From an uncultured Caryophanales bacterium (lineage in GTDB: Bacteria > Bacillota_I > Bacilli_A > RF39 > UBA660): 12,373 nucleotides of DNA. Shown piece after piece: positions 6,136 through 12,373 of the stretch; within the stretch, counting starts at the first letter, position 1; every line of letters begins with the position of its first letter. The DNA lies in assembly GCA_946535455.1 (NCBI GenBank), contig CAMNDO010000005.1:1-12373 (forward strand), written 5' to 3'. A model generated the notes under the pieces. That model did no database searches, was not told the DNA's origin, and saw only the letters and a program-made list of their open reading frames with translations. A program made the translations under genes and the position numbers.

Positions 6136-8045
6136 TTTCGAGTTTTTTCCATTTCCTCTTCTATATTTTGATTCCAAATAGAATCCATTCGATTCACATA
6201 ATATGCTTTATATGATTTTTTCATTTGATTTAAAATCAACAAATACTGATTTTGACTTTTTTCTTGAATTTTATTTTTCAATTTTTCAGAATCTTGGATT
6301 GATTCTTGAAAATCAAGAGGAGGTAGTATTTTTTTATGAATTACAAAATCATGAATATGAGAAAATATATAGTTTTTTTCTTGGATGGTTAATTGAGAAT
6401 ACATTTTTTCAAATAATACTAAAAGTTTATGGAATGCTTTTTCGTTTTGTTTTAACAATATTTCTTCTACTTCTTTCCGTCTCTTTTTTTGATGCATCAA
6501 AGAAGTCAATGATACACTGTATTGAGAAAAATCACTTGGTTGAAAAGAAATGAAAGAATCCTCACATGAGAGTAATGTACTGAAATCACCAAATGTGCAA
6601 ATAGATTCGTCTTGAAATATTTTTTCAATTTCTATTTTCTTTTCCTCTTCTTCAGAAATACTAGGTGGTTCTAAAAGATTTAATTCTTCATATGATTTTG
6701 GTTTATATCTCGAATAAGAATCAAATAAAATAGGAATTCCAGAAGAATGATATAAAAACTCTTTAGAAAGAACAATTTCATTTTTACTTTTTGGTTTTTG
6801 ATACAAAATAGAATTTTGAATGCAATATTCTGTTTTTGGAAAAAAATTGGGATGTTGAATCACGTGATTCAGTTTTTGATATCTTGCTAAAAAATAATGA
6901 GAAATCTGTTGTGGTGCAGCAACAGATAAATCATTTTGAATCAATTCATCCAGTTCATTTGAATATCGAAGAGAGATCAAATAATAAAAATCTTTTTGGT
7001 TCATAATATGATAATACTCTGCTAGTGTAGATAAGACTTTTTTTGGTATAAAAGGTTGTTGTTTTTGAATGTATTTGATATCTTGCTGACGCACTTGCTC
7101 CAAACGTTTCCTCTCTTTCCCATCTGTGATATATGGATAAAAGAAGGAATAATAAGAATTATCACATTTACTCTTTATTCCACAGCGATTTAAATACATC
7201 AATCGTTTTAAAAATGATAAATCCGATACTTTTCCTTCTAAATAAAGAGATTCTAAATTAGGACAACTATCTGGTAAAAAGGTAAATCCTGATTCATGTG
7301 TCATTTCTGGTTGAGAAGCATTCAACAATACTGTTAAATCTTTTAAGTAAGGAAAATTACACTTTAAGAAAATATCAGAAAATGGAATTTTGTCATGATT
7401 CCCTATGTTACGAAAAAGAATCTCAGAAGAAAAAATATCACATGGAGTTACTTTTTGAATACAAGAACTTTCTAGATCTAATGGAGATAAAGTATCACGA
7501 AAAACGAATATATCATCAATTTGAGAATGATGAAAGCTACATCTTATATTCCATTTTTGAAAAGAAACTTCTGATAAAATATGACAGTTTATAAATTTAA
7601 TTTCTTTTAAAGAATGAAAATACTTAGAAACATAAGAAATAAAATTTTGGTCTATCATAGCATCATGAATTTCGATTTGAGAGACAACAAACAATTTCAT
7701 TTTTAAATCTTGAAACTTTATACCATTTTGAATGAGCAACGACTTTTCTTCTAATATACGATGAATAAACGAAATGAAGTTTTTTCCTAATTCTCCTTGA
7801 AATTGTTGAAAGACTAGTTTTTTTCCTTCATCGTTTTGAAAATCCAAATTATAATAAGCTTGAAAAGAATCCTGATTACAAACAACGACACCACCATCGA
7901 TATACTTTTTACCAAATCGAATATCTCGCATAGATTCATAAGGATGTTGATTAGGGAGATTAATTTGATAAGTATTATTGATAAAATAGATTTCCCCGAT
8001 ATTGTTTCGGTTCAAATCATTTGCTATTCGACTCAAAACGCTCAT
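6120..8045 (-). CDS. Uncharacterised 641-residue protein with LRR-like segment
   Basis: I do not recognise a characterised family. The protein has no signal peptide or membrane segment and is probably cytoplasmic. Residues 225-290 contain leucine-rich-repeat-like spacing, clearest at C-P-N-L-E-S-L-Y-L-E-G (261-271) and D-L-S-F-L-K-R-L-M-Y-L (275-285). Residues 145-215 have a looser form of the same pattern (L-K-E-I-K-F-I-N-C-H-I-L). The C-terminal half is polar, Lys/Glu/Gln-rich and probably helical, with an acidic patch at 462-475 (SISEEEEKKIEIEK) and possible coiled coil near 518-535 and 585-640. Start 8045 is supported by a purine-rich AAGGAAGG site seven bases upstream and an extended -10 box. 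The last codons (Ile-Tyr-Ser-stop) come from the terminator hairpin. The gene is transcribed alone and bracketed by identical terminators, so it may be a lineage-specific insertion between folA and rnhC. Confidence 0.75.
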   Translation of the reverse strand: MSVLSRIANDLNRNNIGEIYFINNTYQINLPNQHPYESMRDIRFGKKYIDGGVVVCNQDSFQAYYNLDFQNDEGKKLVFQQFQGELGKNFISFIHRILEEKSLLIQNGIKFQDLKMKLFVVSQIEIHDAMIDQNFISYVSKYFHSLKEIKFINCHILSEVSFQKWNIRCSFHHSQIDDIFVFRDTLSPLDLESSCIQKVTPCDIFSSEILFRNIGNHDKIPFSDIFLKCNFPYLKDLTVLLNASQPEMTHESGFTFLPDSCPNLESLYLEGKVSDLSFLKRLMYLNRCGIKSKCDNSYYSFFYPYITDGKERKRLEQVRQQDIKYIQKQQPFIPKKVLSTLAEYYHIMNQKDFYYLISLRYSNELDELIQNDLSVAAPQQISHYFLARYQKLNHVIQHPNFFPKTEYCIQNSILYQKPKSKNEIVLSKEFLYHSSGIPILFDSYSRYKPKSYEELNLLEPPSISEEEEKKIEIEKIFQDESICTFGDFSTLLSCEDSFISFQPSDFSQYSVSLTSLMHQKKRRKEVEEILLKQNEKAFHKLLVLFEKMYSQLTIQEKNYIFSHIHDFVIHKKILPPLDFQESIQDSEKLKNKIQEKSQNQYLLILNQMKKSYKAYYVNRMDSIWNQNIEEEMEKTRKKIYS

Positions 8046-8068
8046 TCTATCGCCTTCCTTGGCTTATT

Positions 8069-8077
8069 ATTATAACA
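8069..8077 (-). promoter_or_regulatory. Extended -10 promoter of the 641-residue gene
   Basis: On the minus strand TG-T-TATAAT is read from 8077 to 8069, a perfect -10 hexamer with the extended TG. Any -35 would fall inside the terminator hairpin and no match is seen there, which is acceptable for an extended -10. The leader is predicted at about 17 bases. Confidence 0.55.
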
Positions 8078-8080
8078 TAA

Positions 8081-8107
8081 AAAAATCTATTCCTATGAAT
8101 AGATTTT
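8081..8107 (-). terminator. Terminator of the thyA-folA unit
   Basis: The hairpin (TCTATTC/GAATAGA arms, 4-base loop) begins within the folA stop codon. On the minus strand the stem is followed by a run of seven U's. The sequence is identical to the terminator at 6108-6134. Confidence 0.88.
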
Positions 8108-8594
8108 ATTTTTTTCTTGTATAGACCAAATGTTTATAAGAAATATCTCCTTCTTGATTTTCTTTTAAGAGTTCACGATCCCAATCTTCTTTTGAAAAAC
8201 TAGGAAAGTATGCATCTGCATCGTGACAAGTCGCATCAATTTCTGTTAAAAACATTTTCTCAGCATCTTCTAAGAATTGTTCATAAATACTAGCTCCTCC
8301 AATAATCATAAACTCTTCTGGATACATCGAAATAAATTTTAATACTTCTTCTTTTGAATGAAATACTAAAATAGAAGGATTTAAATGTCTTTTTTTACGG
8401 GTCAAAACAATATGTTGTCGATTGGGTAATAACTTTGGTAAAGACATTAACGTTTGATATCCCATCACAATAGGTTTTCCAACCGTTTGTTCTTTAAAAA
8501 ATGCTAAGTCTTGTTTCAAATGCCAAATCAATTGATTTTCTTTCCCTAATTCGTTATTTTTTCCAATCGCTGCGATCATACTAATATTTTTCAT
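8106..8594 (-). CDS. folA: Dihydrofolate reductase
   Basis: The enzyme reduces dihydrofolate to tetrahydrofolate with NADPH, recycling the product of ThyA. The 162-residue length is typical. Visible motifs are ISMIAAIGKNNELGKEN (4-20), W24-H25 and the catalytic acid D29 in LIWHLKQDL, F32-F33, the cofactor segment PIVMGYQT (41-48), LPNR with folate-binding R59, IIGGASIYEQF (97-107) and LTEID (116-120). Three positions differ from the usual form: Ile for Pro in the LPW motif, Tyr for Arg in MGRxT, and Leu-Pro for Ile-Gly after it. The gene starts one base after the thyA stop and has no clear ribosome binding site, so translation probably depends on ribosomes finishing thyA. Met6 (8579) is an alternative start, but residues 1-5 begin the first strand and M1 fits better. 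Confidence 0.95.
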   Translation of the reverse strand: MKNISMIAAIGKNNELGKENQLIWHLKQDLAFFKEQTVGKPIVMGYQTLMSLPKLLPNRQHIVLTRKKRHLNPSILVFHSKEEVLKFISMYPEEFMIIGGASIYEQFLEDAEKMFLTEIDATCHDADAYFPSFSKEDWDRELLKENQEGDISYKHLVYTRKK

Positions 8595-8595
8595 A

Positions 8596-9768
8596 TTAAA
8601 TACCCAATGGGAATTTTAATTGTGGATTCTTTGTTTTTACCAATTCTCTTGGATAATCTGTAATGGTAATATCCGAAGAATCAAATTCCTCAAAATGTTC
8701 TTTCCCTTCCTTTAACGTAATTTCTGCATTACATAAAATAGGATCTCGATTTAACATTTCAATGGCTTGGTCTAAGTGACGATCATACAATTGAATATTA
8801 ATTGGTTTCCAAGTAAAGGTTCCTGGAACATATCCTAATTCTTTCGCAATCATCTTTTGTAGTGCAACATACTGTACTTGATTAATACATCCTGCAGTTG
8901 CAAAATCACTCGATCTTTGTACCAAAGTCATATCTAAATAATCTGTACCATCCCAATCGTGTCTTACATTCCAAATCGTCATAAAAGCACAAGGTTTTAA
9001 AGCGTGTGGATTTTTAAAATCATCCATTTGCCATAATGAAGTAATGTTTCTTCTACCATCTGGGTTGGAACGAATTTGTTCAATGACTTCTTGATAAATC
9101 ATATTTCGTTTAGAAGTTGTTCCTCCATAACAAGCTCCAATATGAGGATGTCCTTCTTCGTTTAAGGCATAACTTCCATCACGGTTTCGAATCGCCCACT
9201 CTTCCCACCAGTTACTAATGACACCTTTTTCTTCCCAAGTGTTTTTTCCTAATAAAGTATCAAATTCTACTAAATCATTGCTTTGTTTTTGATAAATCCA
9301 TAACACTTCTGCAATCGCAGATTTTACCGCAATAGGTCTTAGTGTAATCATAGGACTTTCCCCTTTGGATAAATCATAAGTACATTCTACTCCTTGATTC
9401 AGACTAATGGTATGAGCAGGAACAAATACTTTAATTCCTTTTTTTTGAAATTCGACTCTTTCATTTTCTCCAATGGTAATTTCTTGATTATATTTTGTAA
9501 ATAAAATACCATTGTGGTAGCTAGCTTCTTCATAAAAATCTTCATAGTAAGGTCTTGGATGATGATCCAAACAACCTTTCTCTAAAATCATATCCATAAT
9601 CTTTTTTGTGTACATATCTCCTTTGGTACCCATTCGTTTCCCAAAAGCATCTACCAAGTATCCATCTTGTATCATAATCTCTGGATATGTTTCTTTTACT
9701 AAAGTAATTGGACTTTCTCCTAATTCTATTTTTTTACAATTGAATCGATTAACATTAAAATTTTTCAT
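8596..9768 (-). CDS. thyA: Thymidylate synthase (long, divergent ThyA type)
   Basis: ThyA methylates dUMP to dTMP, using methylene-tetrahydrofolate and releasing dihydrofolate. At 390 residues it is about 125 longer than the classical 264-residue enzyme, mostly through an N-terminal extension and inserts before the core. Core motifs are NPDGRRNITSLWQMDD (235-250) with the phosphate-binding arginines R239-R240, the nucleophile C260 in LKPCAF, LVQRSSDFATAG (282-293), INQVQY (295-300) with N296 at the dUMP-selecting position, and IQLYDRHLDQ (325-334). The usual His after the catalytic Cys is Ala261. Asn296 argues for dUMP rather than dCMP as substrate. The start at 9768 has AGGAGG five bases upstream. 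It is followed by folA after one base. No terminator is seen between dnaJ and thyA, so some readthrough from dnaJ is possible besides the promoter just upstream. Confidence 0.95.
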   Translation of the reverse strand: MKNFNVNRFNCKKIELGESPITLVKETYPEIMIQDGYLVDAFGKRMGTKGDMYTKKIMDMILEKGCLDHHPRPYYEDFYEEASYHNGILFTKYNQEITIGENERVEFQKKGIKVFVPAHTISLNQGVECTYDLSKGESPMITLRPIAVKSAIAEVLWIYQKQSNDLVEFDTLLGKNTWEEKGVISNWWEEWAIRNRDGSYALNEEGHPHIGACYGGTTSKRNMIYQEVIEQIRSNPDGRRNITSLWQMDDFKNPHALKPCAFMTIWNVRHDWDGTDYLDMTLVQRSSDFATAGCINQVQYVALQKMIAKELGYVPGTFTWKPINIQLYDRHLDQAIEMLNRDPILCNAEITLKEGKEHFEEFDSSDITITDYPRELVKTKNPQLKFPLGI

Positions 9769-9786
9769 ATGAACCTCCTAAAAAAT

Positions 9787-9815
9787 ATTATATAAGAATT
9801 CCCATCAAAAGAAAA
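9787..9815 (-). promoter_or_regulatory. Putative thyA-folA promoter
   Basis: On the minus strand a perfect TATAAT (9792-9787) lies ten bases before the thyA ribosome binding site. With a 17-base spacer the -35 would be TTTTCT (9815-9810), which matches only three positions. It lies in the 58-bp dnaJ-thyA gap. Confidence 0.45.
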
Positions 9816-9826
9816 GAAAAGAACAA

Positions 9827-10975
9827 CTATTTGTCATTCTTTTCTGCAAATTTTTCAAATTTTCGAATTTCATCCGTTTCTAATACGGTATTCGATAATT
9901 GATCAATTAAGTTCTTTTGTTCACGAGATAATTTCTTAGGAGTATATACTTTATAAACTAAATACATATCTCCTTTTCTCTTACGGAATTCATTCTGAAC
10001 TCCTTTTCCTTTGATTCGTTCTTTATCTCCACTACTGGTTCCAGGCGGAACATTCACTTTTACATTTCCATATAATGTAGGAATGGTTTTTTTGCATCCT
10101 AAAATCGCTTCTGTTAATGTTAGTGGGACTTCTAGATAAATATCGTTATCATCTCGTAAGAAGTATTCATGATCCGATACGATAAATTCGATATATAAGT
10201 CTCCATTTCTTCCGCCATTTTCTCCTGGATTTCCTTTTCCACTGACACGTTGTCTATCTCCTGTTTGAACACCAGCAGGAATATTAATCGTTAACTTTTT
10301 ATGATTACGAACCTTTCCTTTTCCAGAACACTCGCTGCATCGTTTTTGATATGTTTTTCCTAATCCATTACAATCAGGACAAGTCGTACGAGACATAAAT
10401 GCGCCAAGGATGGTTTGTTGTTGTTGCGTAATGGTTCCACTTCCATGACAAGTTTCACATTCCTCTGCATCAAATCCACCATGTCCATGACAAGAGTCAC
10501 ACTCTTCTATTACATCTAAATCAAATTTCTTTTCACATCCGAAAATTGCTTCCTCGAAAGAAAGATTTAAACGCATTAAGACATCGCTTCCACGACTCGC
10601 ACGATTTTCTCTTCCTCCAAAAGGAGATGTGAATGAGGAAAAGCCTCCTCCTCCACCAAAGAAAGAATCAAAAATATCTCCAAAGTCAAATCCACTGGTA
10701 TCAAAGTTACTATATCCAGAAAAGCCACCAGCTCCTCCTGCTCCAGAAGAGACTCCTGCATGACCAAATTGATCATACATTTTCTTTTTATTTTCATCTC
10801 CTAAAACATCATAAGCTTCTTGGGCTTCTTTGAATTTTTCTGCTGCTTTGGGATCGTCCTTATTTAAGTCAGGATGTAATTCTTTTGCTTTCTTACGATA
10901 GGCACTTTTAATTTCTGCCTCCGTTGCATTTTTGGAAACACCTAACACATCATAATAATCTCTTTTTTCTGCCAT
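9827..10975 (-). CDS. dnaJ: Chaperone protein DnaJ
   Basis: DnaJ is the Hsp40 co-chaperone that delivers unfolded proteins to DnaK and stimulates its ATPase. The 382-residue protein has the full class-I layout: J domain 1-70 with HPD at 34-36, Gly/Phe-rich linker about 74-125, four CxxCxGxG zinc motifs (C159-C162, C173-C176, C199-C202, C213-C216), then the two substrate-binding beta domains (about 225-345) and the C-terminal dimerisation region. The start at 10975 is preceded by an AAGGATGTGAT site, one mismatch from the ideal 16S pairing sequence. It lies 48 bp downstream of dnaK in the same direction, the usual dnaK-dnaJ order of heat-shock operons. The regulatory region upstream of dnaK is outside the window. 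The stop is TAG. Confidence 0.98.
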   Translation of the reverse strand: MAEKRDYYDVLGVSKNATEAEIKSAYRKKAKELHPDLNKDDPKAAEKFKEAQEAYDVLGDENKKKMYDQFGHAGVSSGAGGAGGFSGYSNFDTSGFDFGDIFDSFFGGGGGFSSFTSPFGGRENRASRGSDVLMRLNLSFEEAIFGCEKKFDLDVIEECDSCHGHGGFDAEECETCHGSGTITQQQQTILGAFMSRTTCPDCNGLGKTYQKRCSECSGKGKVRNHKKLTINIPAGVQTGDRQRVSGKGNPGENGGRNGDLYIEFIVSDHEYFLRDDNDIYLEVPLTLTEAILGCKKTIPTLYGNVKVNVPPGTSSGDKERIKGKGVQNEFRKRKGDMYLVYKVYTPKKLSREQKNLIDQLSNTVLETDEIRKFEKFAEKNDK

Positions 10976-10993
10976 AATATCACATCCTTCAAA

Positions 10994-11024
10994 ATAGGAA
11001 GTAGTCCATAAGACTACTTTCTAT
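10994..11024 (-). promoter_or_regulatory. dnaK-dnaJ intercistronic hairpin
   Basis: An inverted repeat fills most of the 48-bp gap: an 8-bp stem (AAGTAGTC 10999-11006, GACTACTT 11012-11019), one mismatch, then a further 4 bp (ATAG/CTAT), with a 5-base loop. On the minus strand only CUAUUUUG follows, too poor in U for a strong terminator. It could be a weak attenuator or an mRNA-stabilising element that keeps DnaK above DnaJ. Confidence 0.6.
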
Positions 11025-12373
11025 TATTCTTCTTCTATGTCAGCTTCTTCTGCATCTTTTTCTTCTTCGTTAGAAGATGCACTTTCCTGTCTTTCTTTTG
11101 CTGCTTGTTCATACACTTTGGTTGCTAAAGCCATTGCTTTTTCTTGTAATTTTTCTTTTTCTTCTTTGATTTCATCGATATCGCCTTTTTCTAAAGCAGC
11201 TTTTAAATCTTTGATTAATTCTTCTGCTTCTTCTACTTCTTTTTTATCTGCTTTATCTCCTAAATCTTTAATGGCTTTTTCTGTTTGGAACACTAATTGT
11301 TCTGCATCATTTTTGGTTTCTGCTTCTTCTTTTCTCTTTTCATCTGCTTCTTTATTTTCTTCTGCTTCTTTTCTCATTCGTTCAATTTCTTCATCACTTA
11401 AGTTTGTAGTAGCAGTGATCGTAATAGATTGTTCTTTATTGGTTCCTAAATCTTTTGCTTTTACATTTACAATACCATTTGCATCAATATCAAAAGTAAC
11501 TTCAATTTGAGGAACTCCTCTTGGTGCTGGTGGAATATTATCTAATCTAAAGTTTCCTAATGTCTTATTATCCGCAGCCATTGGTCGATCTCCTTGTAAT
11601 ACATGGATATCCACTCCTGGTTGATTATCAGCAGCTGTTGAGAACACTTCTGATTTGGAAGTTGGAATTGTTGTATTTCTTGGAATTAATGTTGTCATAA
11701 CGCCACCTAATGTCTCTAATCCTAATGAAAGTGGTGTAACATCTAATAATACGATATCACTAACATCTCCCGTTAATACTCCACCTTGGATAGCAGCACC
11801 CATTGCCACTGCTTCATCAGGGTTTACTTCACGAGATGGTTCTTTTCCAAGTTCTTTGGTAACGGTTTCATATACCAAAGGTACACGAGTAGATCCCCCT
11901 ACTAAGATCACTTTATCAATATCACTTTTCTTAATTTTTGCATCTTTGATAGCTTTTTTCACTGGTTCAATAGTAGATTCTACTAAATCTGAAATTAATT
12001 CTTCAAATTTTGCACGAGAAAGTTCCATATCTAAGTGTAGAGGTTCTCCATCACTATCTTTGGAAATAAAAGGTGCTGAAATTTGAGTCGTAACCATTCC
12101 TGATAAATCTTTTTTTGCTTTTTCTGCAACTTCTTTTAGACGTTGCATCGCCATATCATCATCTTTTAAATCTACTTTATTCTCTTTTTTGAATTCTTTT
12201 ACTAAATAATCAATAATTCTTTCATCGAAGTCATCTCCACCTAGTTTATTATTTCCAGCAGTAGATTTTACTTCAAACACACCATCTCCTAATTCTAGGA
12301 TTGAAACATCGAAAGTTCCTCCACCTAAGTCATACACTAAAATGGTTTGTCCTTCTGCTTTATCAAGACCATA
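11024..12373 (-). CDS. dnaK: Chaperone protein DnaK, N-terminus outside the window
   Basis: The reading frame is open to the window edge. The visible 449 residues begin Y-G-L-D-K-A-E-G, which corresponds to about residue 170 of a roughly 600-residue DnaK (Hsp70), so the first part of the ATPase domain is missing. Seen are the phosphate-2 motif [28 protein letters not shown] in the ATPase domain, the linker [20 protein letters not shown], the beta-sandwich peptide-binding domain and the helical lid, ending in an acidic Glu/Asp-rich tail. DnaK binds exposed hydrophobic segments in an ATP-driven cycle with DnaJ, encoded just downstream, and GrpE, which is not visible here. No internal start is real: the GTG at 12337 is a Val codon inside the domain. 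The promoter and any HrcA-binding CIRCE element would lie outside the window. Confidence 0.98.
   Translation of the reverse strand, partial: YGLDKAEGQTILVYDLGGGTFDVSILELGDGVFEVKSTAGNNKLGGDDFDERIIDYLVKEFKKENKVDLKDDDMAMQRLKEVAEKAKKDLSGMVTTQISAPFISKDSDGEPLHLDMELSRAKFEELISDLVESTIEPVKKAIKDAKIKKSDIDKVILVGGSTRVPLVYETVTKELGKEPSREVNPDEAVAMGAAIQGGVLTGDVSDIVLLDVTPLSLGLETLGGVMTTLIPRNTTIPTSKSEVFSTAADNQPGVDIHVLQGDRPMAADNKTLGNFRLDNIPPAPRGVPQIEVTFDIDANGIVNVKAKDLGTNKEQSITITATTNLSDEEIERMRKEAEENKEADEKRKEEAETKNDAEQLVFQTEKAIKDLGDKADKKEVEEAEELIKDLKAALEKGDIDEIKEEKEKLQEKAMALATKVYEQAAKERQESASSNEEEKDAEEADIEEE

Larger units (their letters stand above)
6108..8107. repeat. Direct 27-bp terminator repeats bracketing one gene
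   Basis: Positions 6108-6134 and 8081-8107 are identical over 27 bases and in the same orientation, 1973 bp apart. Each is a hairpin with TCTATTC and GAATAGA arms and a CTAT loop. They bracket exactly the 641-residue gene and its promoter. The similarity extends a little beyond 8107 as an A-rich tract on the minus strand: both folA and the bracketed gene end in Thr-Arg-Lys-Lys codons next to the hairpin. Confidence 0.75.

Noticed and set aside
6203..6553. Rightward open frame of 116 codons opposite the 641-residue gene
   Set aside because: It has no ribosome binding site at its start, a low-complexity Phe/Leu-rich product, and lies wholly antisense to a frame with better support.
10976..11023. 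Full rho-independent terminator between dnaK and dnaJ
   Set aside because: The stem is followed on the minus strand by only four U's and then G, so it is kept as an intercistronic hairpin instead.
11037..12086. Long rightward frames opposite dnaK
   Set aside because: These are mirror frames of the codon-biased dnaK gene; the Ser/Phe-rich products have no initiation signals.
1..12373. CRISPR array, tRNA, rRNA, IS element or phage genes
   Set aside because: No spaced short repeats, cloverleaf-like segments, rRNA motifs, transposase or integrase frames were seen on either strand.

Overview
This 12.4 kb window is AT-rich chromosomal DNA of a low-GC Gram-positive-type bacterium (Bacillota, or a walled or wall-less relative near the Mollicutes/Erysipelotrichia). 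The evidence is the A/T-rich codon use, strong AGGAGG ribosome binding sites, RNase HIII, a Clostridium-type pyruvate phosphate dikinase, CvpA, and a dnaK-dnaJ pair. Trp is read from TGG and no TGA occurs in frame, so the standard bacterial code fits. All ten visible stops are TAA (6) or TAG (4). The window is fully packed with genes; no intergenic gap exceeds about 120 bp. I see no tRNA, rRNA, CRISPR array, IS element or integrase.

Layout from left to right. Positions 1-106 hold the possible first codons of a leftward gene, its promoter, and the ppdK terminator. Positions 107-2743 (-) are ppdK, which interconverts pyruvate and PEP, with its own promoter. Positions 2861-3574 (-) are a CvpA-family membrane protein with its own terminator. 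Positions 3575-3649 form a compact divergent promoter region in which the two promoters overlap. Positions 3650-6109 (+) are a three-gene operon: a 390-residue and a 127-residue protein built of about 35-residue helical repeats that look like eukaryotic mTERF repeats, then rnhC (RNase HIII). The first two overlap by 17 bp, and the RBS of rnhC overlaps the stop of the second.

Positions 6120-8045 (-) are a 641-residue protein of unknown function with an LRR-like stretch. It is bracketed by two identical 27-bp terminator hairpins, and its stop codon lies in the loop of one. Positions 8106-9768 (-) are a thyA-folA pair, with one base between the thyA stop and the folA start. ThyA makes dTMP and dihydrofolate, and DHFR regenerates tetrahydrofolate. 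Positions 9827-12373 (-) are dnaJ and the 3' three quarters of dnaK, separated by an intercistronic hairpin.

The item that most deserves attention is the mTERF-like pair. mTERF proteins are known mainly from animal and plant organelles, where they bind nucleic acids and affect transcription termination, splicing and ribosome assembly. Here two such proteins are co-transcribed with RNase HIII, an enzyme that removes RNA from RNA:DNA hybrids, at a locus where many Bacillota carry rnhC-zapA-cvpA. The repeat pattern is seen directly in the sequence. The family assignment is by pattern recognition and the functional link to R-loops is inference.
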